This document shows positions 26,368 to 35,100 of a stretch of DNA of 64,000 bases, piece by piece. Positions within the stretch are counted from its first letter, which is position 1. The number at the start of each line of letters is the position of its first letter. The DNA comes from Nitrososphaerota archaeon (GTDB lineage Archaea > Thermoproteota > Nitrososphaeria > Nitrososphaerales > Nitrosopumilaceae). Made by a program: the position numbers and the translations under genes. The notes beneath the pieces are model-generated. The model was given only the letters and a program-made list of their open reading frames with translations. It searched no databases and was not told the origin of the DNA. The stretch spans positions 124,001-188,000 of the forward strand of contig JAGWFS010000004.1 of the NCBI GenBank assembly GCA_028867785.1, given 5' to 3'.

Positions 26368-28743
26368 TCAAATTTTTACTATTCCAAGTCTAACTAGATA
26401 CTCGATTCCTTTGAGAAAGTCATTATCTGATACCTTTCCGCTTGCCCACCAACCTGCACTGGTCTTCACCCATGTAGGTATTGTCTGAGCAGACGAAGAA
26501 CCAGAATGCAGGTTTGGAACTTTTAGTATCCCTTGCTCTATGAGATACTGTATGCCCTTGACAAAATCTTGGTCTCCGACTTGTCCCTGCGACCACCACT
26601 TGGCGTTGTTTCTTATCCAGTTAGGAATTTGCGTGGCATTAGCTGGAGTTGATCCAGTTGCATTGGCTGTCAATGTAGGTTGAACTTCTAATGCCGATAT
26701 CTCTACTTGAGATTGATTTTCAGACTTGCTCAGATAATAGTTGCATATTACCTTCATGTAGGATGCTTCTGTATAATACGCAGAATCCGGTGGAACCTTT
26801 TTTGCATATTCCAGCGCCTTGCCAAAGTCCATAAGAAAATGGTAATACATACGAGCCTTTAGTACGTCTAGATTCACTGCTGAAAGACCCCCATCGTTCA
26901 AGGCCAACTGAGAATATTCGTTAGCCATGTCCTGCTTTCCCATCTTTTCATAGATTAGTGATTTTTCAAAGTTGTCTAGATCTTCTGAATGCTGTGTACC
27001 ACCGCCAAGCTGTTTGTAAAACTCGTCAACGTAAAGAATCGCCTCGTCATATTTTCCGTTGCTGTACAGTATGCCGATTTTTAATTGATAATCCAGAGGA
27101 TACAAAATAGCATTATCAATTGATTGCAGTGCGTCAGAGTATCTTCCCATAAAGAACAGTGTTGTTGCCTTGACCCTCAGTTCCTCACTGTCTGACGGAT
27201 CCATCTGTAAGACCTTGTTTTCATAAACAAGCGAATCATTATACCTTCCAAGGCCCACCAAGGCAGATGCTTTTGTAGCCAATTCAGCTTCATCGTTTGG
27301 ATGGGCATTCAGAGAGTCATCAGCCTGAACAATGTTTGATACTATCTGCGTCATGTTGCTGTATGCATAGTCTTTATCATTCTGGGCATCAGCATTTTGT
27401 GGTTCAAGCTGTAAGTCCCTGTCACAATATTCATAGGCCTCAACCCATATTTGGGAGGCAAAAAACGCTTTGCATTTGAGTGCAATGCTGCTTGCATTGT
27501 CCGAACTGAAATCCTCAGGCGTTGTGGAAATGATTTGTTTTGTAAGATCAACCACGGTGTTGCTTGATGGCAGGAAGTTTGGTACGTTGTAGTTAACTGT
27601 AAAGGGAAGATTGACGCTGGCACCGGTTGAACCATATTGAAGGAAATAATGATATGTTCCATTTTTAGTCCAAAGAGGGCCCAGAATTCGCATCCCACCT
27701 GTGAATGAACCATCAACATTTACAGGTCCTTCACCTTTGTACACAATCTCATTACTTGGACCTGTAATGACTGATGAAAGAATAGTTCCTACTACGGCAT
27801 GTTGTATGTTTACTGAAACTGTAATTGTATCTCCATAGTTGTACAAAGTCTTGTCAGTTGATGCGGTGATTATCGGGATTTCTTGTACTGGGTTTTGCGG
27901 ACCTCCTACAGAAAAGGAAAATGTTGCAGTTTGAGTAGATATGGGCTGGAATACTATGCCTTCAACTCCGACTTTTACCTGATAGGTACCGTCTGCCGGA
28001 AATTGTATCGGTATGTCAACAGAGCCTTTTGCTGTGTGAAGAGGCGTGTCTGGCGACCCACTCCCCAGAATTTGTTGGTCTCCCCGCGTTACAATTACAT
28101 AATAATCAATGTGAGGTTGTATCGCCCGAGTGTATTTGCCGATGAAGCTTACATGAAGAACTGCCTGACTTCCAGGAGTCGGGTTTGCTGGAGTTACCGA
28201 AAATTCGACATAAATAAGACCTCCATCGGTGAGTTTGACCTGTTGTTGAGATGAGGTGGCTGCAACAGAAGATGATGTTGGTGTTAACATAGTCTGTTGA
28301 GATGACTGTCCTGGCGAGACAGACGCACCTGTACCAACATTATGAATAACCGTGTATCCACTCGAGGATTGTTGGACTGTAATTATTCCTGTCATCCATT
28401 GATATGACTCGTCATAAAAACGAATTGTACCAGAATCAGATTGGGTAATAGTATAAGAAAAGTATTGACCGGGTTTCATTATACCACTATCAAATTTTCC
28501 ATCAGGTCCGGAACTTGGAATTCCCGATATTATCTCGTGTGGGACCGTATCTCCGTTTCCAAAAAGTATGATCTGACCAACAAATGCTGATATTGAAGAT
28601 GGATAAAATGTCAAATGTTGACTCGGATCAGAAGATCCTGTGTGAATGTCAATTTCAACAGGCTCTGAAGTACTATCTGCAAAAACTGGTGTTTGGATTA
28701 TGAAATCACAAATTGCCATAATTAATACAACGTACAATGACAT
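26368..28743 (-). CDS. Large secreted protein: cupredoxin-like, Ig-like, TPR and C-terminal repeats
   Basis: 791 residues with an N-terminal signal (cleavage near PVFA). Residues about 25-128 form a cupredoxin-like domain that keeps PHE and WM but has Asp and Tyr where the copper Cys and second His should be. Two Ig-like beta domains follow; the second (STDKTLYNYGDTITVSVNI onward) is related to the domain in the PEFG proteins at 40-43 kb. Residues about 415-670 are helical TPR-like repeats. The end has two copies of a roughly 40-residue W-rich repeat (WIRNNAKWWSQG and WVKTSAGWWASG). No C-terminal anchor. Probably a cell-surface scaffold. Confidence 0.75.
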   Translation of the reverse strand: MSLYVVLIMAICDFIIQTPVFADSTSEPVEIDIHTGSSDPSQHLTFYPSSISAFVGQIILFGNGDTVPHEIISGIPSSGPDGKFDSGIMKPGQYFSYTITQSDSGTIRFYDESYQWMTGIITVQQSSSGYTVIHNVGTGASVSPGQSSQQTMLTPTSSSVAATSSQQQVKLTDGGLIYVEFSVTPANPTPGSQAVLHVSFIGKYTRAIQPHIDYYVIVTRGDQQILGSGSPDTPLHTAKGSVDIPIQFPADGTYQVKVGVEGIVFQPISTQTATFSFSVGGPQNPVQEIPIITASTDKTLYNYGDTITVSVNIQHAVVGTILSSVITGPSNEIVYKGEGPVNVDGSFTGGMRILGPLWTKNGTYHYFLQYGSTGASVNLPFTVNYNVPNFLPSSNTVVDLTKQIISTTPEDFSSDNASSIALKCKAFFASQIWVEAYEYCDRDLQLEPQNADAQNDKDYAYSNMTQIVSNIVQADDSLNAHPNDEAELATKASALVGLGRYNDSLVYENKVLQMDPSDSEELRVKATTLFFMGRYSDALQSIDNAILYPLDYQLKIGILYSNGKYDEAILYVDEFYKQLGGGTQHSEDLDNFEKSLIYEKMGKQDMANEYSQLALNDGGLSAVNLDVLKARMYYHFLMDFGKALEYAKKVPPDSAYYTEASYMKVICNYYLSKSENQSQVEISALEVQPTLTANATGSTPANATQIPNWIRNNAKWWSQGQVGDQDFVKGIQYLIEQGILKVPNLHSGSSSAQTIPTWVKTSAGWWASGKVSDNDFLKGIEYLVRLGIVKI

Positions 28744-28822
28744 TTGAAAAATGTAATTTCTACAACAGAATACTTTCTTGTTTCTGTTGATGTGGTTATT
28801 ACAATTTAGAATTGATAAAGCA

Positions 28823-28874
28823 ATCTCACCCAGTAGGATATTATCTCACCCTTAGTTAAATGGCTATCCTACTG
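28823..28874. promoter_or_regulatory. Candidate operator of the RHH gene: direct and inverted repeats
   Basis: ATCTCACCC occurs twice (28823-28831, 28843-28851), 20 bp apart. CAGTAGGATA (28831-28840) and TATCCTACTG (28865-28874) are a perfect 10-bp inverted repeat. The inverted arms flank a TATA-like AGTTAAATGG (28854-28863) placed about 25 nt before the TTG start at 28885, so a bound dimer would block initiation. The site is also in the upstream region of the divergent 791-residue protein gene. Confidence 0.55.
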
Positions 28875-28884
28875 AGTCATACTA

Positions 28885-29019
28885 TTGGCAAAAACAAAAC
28901 TTAGCATTACAGTGGATGATGAACTTGTCAAGTGGTTAGATCTTCAGATAAAGCGAAAAAGATTTGCAAATCGTTCTCATGGTTTTGAATATGCATTATC
29001 AGAATTAAAGGAAAGATAG
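28885..29019 (+). CDS. Ribbon-helix-helix (CopG/Arc-type) DNA-binding protein
   Basis: A 44-residue protein from TTG 28885 to TAG 29017-29019: a beta strand KLSITVDDELVKWLD followed by two helices, with FANRSHGFEYALSEL as the second. This is the complete ribbon-helix-helix fold; the NRSHGFEYAL segment is typical of archaeal CopG-like regulators and antitoxins. Repeats placed across its promoter suggest autoregulation. It is convergent with the HEPN gene (33-bp gap) and divergent from the large secreted-protein gene. Confidence 0.78.
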   Translation: MAKTKLSITVDDELVKWLDLQIKRKRFANRSHGFEYALSELKER

Positions 29020-29051
29020 GATTTCCAAGTACAGTCAACTGCAATAAAGAA

Positions 29052-29492
29052 CTAGAGTTGTAGTTCATTCTTTACTGCATTTACAAAAATTTCTGCCTGT
29101 GCTATCAGGTACTCGGCCTGGGACTTTGACACCACGCCTGTCCTGTCATAGGACGCCTCGTGCCTGTTGAGCCGCGCAGTCCCAAATGCAGTCAGTGCAT
29201 CAGGCGGAATGACACCGGTACACTCTGATTTTAAAAACTGCTCTACTGCCCAGTGGTGTTTTCCACTTTTTGTCGGGCGGTATCCCATGCTGTACATCAC
29301 GGCATAGCCTGCCTGCAGCATTGCGTTGTATGCTTGGTTGTATGCCCAGTCGATGCTCCTTCCGGTTCCCTGGATGGAAACCTTTGCAGTCTCAACGTCC
29401 TGTACGGCAATATCCATCTTCTGCCTTGTCTCCAAAGGGTTGCCTGGATGCTCTTCAACCAGTCCGTCATTTACCAGATCTTGTAAATTCAT
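29052..29492 (-). CDS. HEPN-domain protein (toxin of a HEPN-MNT pair)
   Basis: 146 residues. The helical HEPN domain is clear: SIDWAYNQAYNAMLQAGYAV, YRPTKSGKHHWAVEQFL, and ARLNRHEASYD near residue 106. The last holds the R...H ribonuclease motif, though here the Arg and His are three residues apart (RLNRH), one less than the usual Rx4-6H. HEPN proteins cleave RNA or are modified by an MNT nucleotidyltransferase partner. Its start lies inside the end of the upstream MNT gene (26-nt overlap), so both are made from one message. Confidence 0.85.
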   Translation of the reverse strand: MNLQDLVNDGLVEEHPGNPLETRQKMDIAVQDVETAKVSIQGTGRSIDWAYNQAYNAMLQAGYAVMYSMGYRPTKSGKHHWAVEQFLKSECTGVIPPDALTAFGTARLNRHEASYDRTGVVSKSQAEYLIAQAEIFVNAVKNELQL

Positions 29493-30465
29493 CCCTGTCT
29501 CCTGTTATCATTATTACTGGATTTTTAACAATTTCCTCGACCAGTGCAATACCGTTCTTTGCCTTTTGGTAAAACTCTTCCTCGCGCCACACTATGGCAT
29601 TTATCTCGCGCCCTATGCTGCCTTCAATGTCAGATACGGCCCCCAGTACAAGGTTTTGCGGAGCATCTCCGACTATCAACAGGTCCACATCGCTTGATTC
29701 TGTCTCCGCGCCGCGCGCAAACGAGCCAAAAATCAGTGCAAACTTTATGTCAAACCCAGCAAGGTCTTTTGCAACAAGCTGGTCGACAAACTCGAACTTG
29801 ACAAATATCTGGCGCAGTTCGTTGTATATCACACTCTGGCTGTTTATCTGGTACAGTACAAGGTTTCCCCGGGTCGTTTTTAGGACAAGACCGAGTGATA
29901 AAATGTTGTGAAGCTCTTTTGATACGGTAGAAGGCGACAGGCCTGTTCTTCTTGATATGTCGTTAGAGTGAAAGGAGGCAGTAGAGTGCCAGAACAACAG
30001 TTTTAGAATCAGAATCAGGTTCTCAGATCTGAACAATCGTCCAAGCGATGCCCTGATCTGGACCTCCGGTTTTTCCATCTTCTTTTTGGAAAAGATGCGG
30101 TTTTTTACAGATTCAAGCGCTTCGGATTCCTCAGGCTCGACAAGTGTCTTGACCTCTTCGCCCACCGACAGGAGGCCTATCCCGAGGCTGCGGCACAGTG
30201 ATGGTAGTTTTTTTGTGACTGCACCTTCTGGCAGGGCAAGATACGAATAGTCTGCCGAATTTTTAAAATGCATTGCCTGCTCCAACCCCAGGTCGATATT
30301 GCCTTTTGACCCCTTTGCTTCTATCATTGCTATCTTACCGTTCCTGCTTGCTACCAGATCAGGATACAGCCCGCGGACCTTGGTCAGGGCATGTACCTTC
30401 CAGCCGGACCTGGTAAAATGATGCGCCAGTCTGTCTTCCAGTGTTGATATCATATAATAAACCAT
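29467..30465 (-). CDS. Fusion protein: PD-(D/E)XK nuclease-like, winged helix, MNT nucleotidyltransferase
   Basis: 332 residues with three recognisable parts. Residues 1-110: nuclease-like fold with P35-D36 and E49-A-K51 (LYPDLVAS and MIEAKG). Residues about 150-215: winged HTH (FHSNDISRRTGLSPSTVSKELHNI). Residues about 225-332: minimal nucleotidyltransferase with the complete GSx10DxD motif in GSFARGAETESSDVDLL. MNT proteins neutralise HEPN toxins by adding AMP. The nuclease part may only bind DNA. Start is ATG 30465 or ATG 30453 (residue 5). A large inverted repeat covers the first ATG and the promoter, suggesting autoregulation through the HTH. Confidence 0.82.
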   Translation of the reverse strand: MVYYMISTLEDRLAHHFTRSGWKVHALTKVRGLYPDLVASRNGKIAMIEAKGSKGNIDLGLEQAMHFKNSADYSYLALPEGAVTKKLPSLCRSLGIGLLSVGEEVKTLVEPEESEALESVKNRIFSKKKMEKPEVQIRASLGRLFRSENLILILKLLFWHSTASFHSNDISRRTGLSPSTVSKELHNILSLGLVLKTTRGNLVLYQINSQSVIYNELRQIFVKFEFVDQLVAKDLAGFDIKFALIFGSFARGAETESSDVDLLIVGDAPQNLVLGAVSDIEGSIGREINAIVWREEEFYQKAKNGIALVEEIVKNPVIMITGDRDEFTRSGK

Positions 30466-30509
30466 ATTTCCTGTATAGGAATGATTGTTTCCATATAAGA
30501 AATATGGTT
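30460..30509. promoter_or_regulatory. Candidate operator of the HEPN-MNT operon: 11-bp inverted repeat
   Basis: AACCATATTTC (30460-30470) and GAAATATGGTT (30499-30509) are perfect inverted arms with 28 nt between. Inside, CCATAT recurs as smaller palindromic pieces. The right arm lies just downstream of a minus-strand TATA-like TTTTAATATT (30513-30523) and the left arm covers the ATG at 30465, so binding here would close the promoter. Confidence 0.6.
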
Positions 30510-30530
30510 TTTGTAATATTAAAATATTCT

Positions 30531-31097
30531 CTAGGCTGGCCCTGTCTTCCCGAAGACATCATGATCAGAGATGCCTGTTGCGCCGGCAGTTTTTTGCTGG
30601 TTTTCATTTCTTCGTACCATCTCTTCAAGCATTTCCTTCTCGGCCTTTATCTTTTGGAATTCCTTTAGCATCAGCGCGGTTGCCGTATTGATGACATCCC
30701 CTTCAAGCGCATCAAACATTATCTTGCAGGCCTTGGACATGATATCTAAAGCCTTCAGGTGTGGTCCTGCTATCTCTTCTGTTTTTACTGTCTCCTCTAT
30801 TACAGTCTCCTCTTCTCCTGAATGGATTATCTTTCTTACTATTTTGGAGTTGGTCCACTTTTTTTCGTGCATGTCTCGGGCCTCGCTGATCACGTATTTC
30901 ATTATGTCAAAGAGGCTTTCCATCGTTTCAGAATAGTTGTAGGTTGCCATATCAATGACGAACGTATTATTGCCATTGAGTGCAGTAAGATCTCTGTTCA
31001 GGGTATTGTTTGAATAACTGTATCCGTGTTTTTCCTTCAAGACTTGGATAAGTTTTTTTCTTGTTATGAATCCGTCTTCAGTCCTTATCTCATCCAT
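30531..31097 (-). CDS. HTH protein with charged C-terminal helix, function unknown
   Basis: 188 residues. The N-terminal 40 residues (ITRKKLIQVLKEKHGYSYSNNTLNRDLTAL) look like a helix-turn-helix with recognition helix SNNTLNRDL, similar in style to the KfrA-type N-domain of plasmid proteins. The rest is strongly helical, and residues about 140-170 (LKEFQKIKAEKEMLEEMVRRN) should form a coiled coil. Two genes upstream of the HEPN-MNT pair in the same direction, 65 bp apart. ATG at 31097 has an upstream minus-strand TATA-like CAATATATG. No firm family assignment. Confidence 0.6.
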   Translation of the reverse strand: MDEIRTEDGFITRKKLIQVLKEKHGYSYSNNTLNRDLTALNGNNTFVIDMATYNYSETMESLFDIMKYVISEARDMHEKKWTNSKIVRKIIHSGEEETVIEETVKTEEIAGPHLKALDIMSKACKIMFDALEGDVINTATALMLKEFQKIKAEKEMLEEMVRRNENQQKTAGATGISDHDVFGKTGPA

Positions 31098-31236
31098 TGC
31101 GGCCTCTACCTTTGCTCTTCTTTCATATATTGTCGTATCACTAGAGGATCTTTTTTGTATACTTTAATTGGATTTTCTTGCGTCAATTATTGCCACAATC
31201 CCTTGAACAGTTTGTTTTCTTCAATGTAACAGATGG

Positions 31237-31262
31237 TTGTCATACATTTAAGAAGATGACAA
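31237..31262. promoter_or_regulatory. 7-bp inverted repeat over the promoter of the 31287 gene
   Basis: TTGTCAT (31237-31243) and ATGACAA (31256-31262) bracket a TATA-like ACATTTAAG (31244-31252). Transcription would begin near 31275. A dimeric repressor bound to both arms would hide the TATA box. Confidence 0.45.
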
Positions 31263-31286
31263 ACTAAATTAGGTTGGTCCCCGTAA

Positions 31287-31991
31287 TTGAGAAAAAATCT
31301 TCACAAATCAAAGAGAACTCAAAGATACGGGCTGCTTACCGGTAAACAAAGGAAAGCAGTCCAAGAAAACACGATTGACAAGAAAATGAAATACAAACTG
31401 ACTAATCCTAAAACGGGTGATTTGTTACGTTTTTTAGAAATGTTTGTACAAGATTTATCTCGAGTATTAGAAAATGGAGAACTCGATAGATGGTCAGAGG
31501 ATTACAGAACGAGGCAATTATTGCAAAAACTTGGAGCTATTGCAGACAAGTCTCTTCAACAATATCCCTTGCCTAGTTTCAGATTGGCTGCCACAAACAC
31601 CGAGGGAAGAAGAAGATACCATCTAAAGAAGGCAGACTATCTGGATTTTTCCGAAAGGGATTTGAAGACACCCAGCTTCATGTTTAACATATTTACTAGA
31701 GGGCTAAAACAGAACGAAAAATCCCTCATTGATGAATATGTTAAAAAAGTTGGATACGAGATGCCATTGAAGGAAGAAATGGAGTATACTTGGAATGAAC
31801 TGAAAAAATTACTAACCCAAAAAATGTACCAACCTGCACCGCCTATTCCCATTGAAACTAAAGAGAAGATAAATAGAAACATAGAAACGGCGTGGAAAAT
31901 GATATTCGAAAAACTCAGTGCTGAAGACATCAGAGAGATAATAATGAAAACAGGATTCGGGATACGACTTATTTCATATAGTTCGCTCTGA
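31287..31991 (+). CDS. Hypothetical basic protein, island gene
   Basis: 234 residues, strongly basic at the N-terminus (RKNLHKSKRTQRYGLLTGKQRKAVQ) and helical through the remainder, with no signal peptide or TM segment. I do not recognise the family. It is the only plus-strand gene of its size in the island, convergent with rpoA. The TTG start at 31287 is the longest option; ATG codons further in (for example residue 34) are possible. Nucleic-acid binding is plausible only from charge. Confidence 0.55.
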   Translation: MRKNLHKSKRTQRYGLLTGKQRKAVQENTIDKKMKYKLTNPKTGDLLRFLEMFVQDLSRVLENGELDRWSEDYRTRQLLQKLGAIADKSLQQYPLPSFRLAATNTEGRRRYHLKKADYLDFSERDLKTPSFMFNIFTRGLKQNEKSLIDEYVKKVGYEMPLKEEMEYTWNELKKLLTQKMYQPAPPIPIETKEKINRNIETAWKMIFEKLSAEDIREIIMKTGFGIRLISYSSL

Positions 31992-32107
31992 AAATAAACA
32001 CGCATCAAGTGTCAGCATACACCGACTTTTCAATCTTTAGTTTGGCATTTTGGATAGAAACTTGGTTGCAAGTTCCACGTTATTGGTAGATCTTGTATTT
32101 TACGTAT

Positions 32108-32113
32108 AAAAAA
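32108..32113 (-). terminator. T run after rpoA
   Basis: On the minus strand GTAATTTTTTATACG follows the rpoA stop by about 11 nt, a six-T terminator. It suggests that the island behind rpoA is not simply read through from the polymerase operon. Confidence 0.45.
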
Positions 32114-32124
32114 TTACTGCAAGG

Positions 32125-35100
32125 TCACTGATCTTCGACGACCTTCATGTAGAGATCCACTGTTCCGGTTCCTATCGGAATGTTTGCGCCAACTATGACA
32201 TTTTCTGTTACTCCCTTGAGTTCTTCGACCTCTCCTGCCAGTGCGGCTTCTGCAATGGTTGGAACTGTAATCTCAAACGCGGCTCTTGCCAGAACACTTG
32301 TCTTGGTTCCTGCAATTCCATGTCTTCCAATTTGCTGCAGGTATCCCCTTGAGCACATTAGGTCTGCAACAAGCATGATGTATCTGACATCAACTTCCAG
32401 CCCCTGGTCTTCCAGGGTAGAGCTTAGCTCGTTTATCAGTGCGTTGCGTGCAGCTTCTATTCCAAGCGTATTTGCAATCTCAAAGACATTGTTTGTCCTC
32501 ATGTTCTTCTTGTCAATGCCGTCAACTTCCATCACTTTGGCAATGTTAGAGCCAGATGTCTGTATGACCCATTCTTCTCCCTGCTGTACGATTGTTACGC
32601 GTTCCACGTCAGTTACTCCCTTGACTGTTGCCGACAAGACTTTGTTTCGAAGTCCAAGGATGGTCTGCGCGTCAGACTCTTCAGGAAGTGTAAGTGTGAT
32701 AGAGTGCCCGCTTGTTTCAATCTCAAACTTTTTCTTGGACGATTGTAGCGCCGCAACAACGTCTTCTACGGTACAGGCCCTTTCTTTGAGTCGGTCCTGG
32801 TTCAGGTTTAGCTTTATCTTTGTTGAATAGTCAGTCTCTGTGCTTGTTATCAATGCGCTGATCTTTGTGTGCAGGATCTCTCGTGCAACCTTGATTGCCT
32901 TTTCTTTTGACTTTTTGTGGTGCTCCTCAAGGTAGATATCCATTGTTGGTGTGACAGGTTTCTTTCTTGCGTCAACAAGTTCAATTAGCCTTGGCAGTCC
33001 AAGTGTGACGTTTCTTTCCCTGATACCTGCAAAGTGGAAGGTTCTCAGGGTCATCTGTGTACCGGGCTCTCCTATTGATTGTGCAGTAACTACACCCACT
33101 GCCTGTCCGGGTTCTACCTTGGCGTTGTCATAGAGATCTAGTGCTTTCTTTAGCACTTTTTCTACACTGTCCCTGCTCAGTTTGGATTCTGCCAAGGCGT
33201 CATGTACCGTTTGTGCCAGACGCGGGTTGAATGTCTTTGTGTATTTCTTGGCAAGTTCTGAGACATCTTCTTTTGTAGCCTTTTTACCGGAATCAATTAT
33301 GCTCTCAGATTCTATCAATCGTAAAATCCTAAATGCCTCTCCGTGGTCGCTTTTTGAGACGTCGATTCCGTCTTCACCATACAGGAACTGGATGATGTGT
33401 CCGTGTGGATCCCGTACGGTCTGATCGTATTCCAGCTTCAGATGCTCTAGTGCATTTATCAGCCTTCTCTGCATGTATCCACTCTGCTGGGTTCTTACTG
33501 CAGTGTCTACAAGACCTTCTCTTCCACCCATTGCATGGAAGAAAAATTCCAGCGTGGATAATCCGTCCCTATAGTTTGATTTTACAAATCCCCTCGAGTC
33601 AGGGTTTGTGTCATTTTCTTTAAAGTGCGGTAGAGCCCTGTTGCTGTATCCCTTGTGAATTCTTCTGCCGCGAATTGACTGCTGGCCAAGTGCTCCTGCC
33701 ATCTGGCCAATGTTTAGTGAAGACCCTCTTGCTCCAGTTGTTGCCATTATTCTTCCTGCGTTTGTTTCGTCAAATGACTTGTCTGCAGTGCTTCCTGCCC
33801 TGTCTCTTGCCTTTGACAACTCGTTTACGATATAGGCTTCCAGTGCTTCTTCTGCAGAGAGTCCCCTGCTAAGCTGCAGTGTTCCCTTTTTGGCCTGCGA
33901 TATGAAATCATAGACCTTGTCATAAGACTCGTGGATGTCAGTAAGTATGGATTCCTTGGTCTTTGTCGAGAGCTCCAAGTCAGCATATCCATAGCTGAAT
34001 CCATATCCAGTGATGAACTGCTTTAGCATGACAAGTATGGAATTTAGGAAGCGTTTTGCAGTGTCATAATCATAGTCTTTTGCAATCCTGTGCAGTACGC
34101 TGTCTGGTTCTTCCGCGCCAATTGATGCCTTGTCGATTACTCCGCTTACAAGTTGCCCGTTTTTGATTACAACATCTTTTGTCGGTCCCTTGGTCCCCTT
34201 TGACCACTTGGATGTGATCACATAGTTAAAGTCCTTTGGCAGAAAGAGCGAGAACAGTTGCTTGCCAGTAAACAGCTGGCCTCCCTTTCCTTTTACTTGA
34301 GGATCTGGGAATGTTCCCTGGTATCCACCAAGCATTGCCAAGTTTGCAAATTCTTGTGGAGTTAGAGTCGTGTCATCTTTTGTAAGCAAATATGCGCCGG
34401 TGATAAAGTCACGCAGCGCTCCAATTATCGGTCCACCATATCTTGGAGAGATTATTTGATCCTGTACTCTCATCAAAAGTATCGCCTCGGCTCTTGCCTC
34501 TTCGCTTTGTGGCACGTGAAGATTCATCTCATCCCCATCAAAGTCTGCGTTGTATGGAGGACAGACCGAAGGATGCAGTCTAAATGTCTTGTTTGGCAAT
34601 ACCCTGACATAGTGCCCCATAATAGACATTTGGTGCAGCGATGGCTGTCTGTTAAACATTACAATATCTCCATTTGAGAGGTGCCTTTCAACAAGATACC
34701 CAATCTCAATGTTGTTGGCAATTGTTTCCCTGTCTTCTACAAAGTCCAGTCTTATCTTTACACCGTCTGGTCTTACGATATAGTTTGCACCGGGGAACTT
34801 CATTGGTCCATTGATGACAAGCTTCTTCAGCCTTTCAATGTTCCATTCCGTGACAACCTCAGGAATTGTAAGTTTTATTGCAACAGATTCCGGTACTCCA
34901 ACCTCAGAGATCTCAAGGCTCGGGTCAGGCGAGATTACTGTTCTGCTTGAAAAGTCGACTCTCTTGCCAGAAAGCGAGCCTCTGAACCTTCCTTCCTTTC
35001 CTTTCAGTCTTTGGGTCAGTGTCTTGAGAGGCCTGCCAGACCTGTGGTGAGCCTGCGGTATTCCAGACACTTCATTGTCAAAGTACGTAGTTACATGGTA

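Noticed and set aside
24621-31263. AAGATGACAAA at 24621-24631 and at 31253-31263 as direct repeats bounding the island
   Set aside because: Only 11 bp are identical, both are in AT-rich intergenic DNA, and the second copy is explained as one arm of a local inverted repeat. Too weak for attachment sites.
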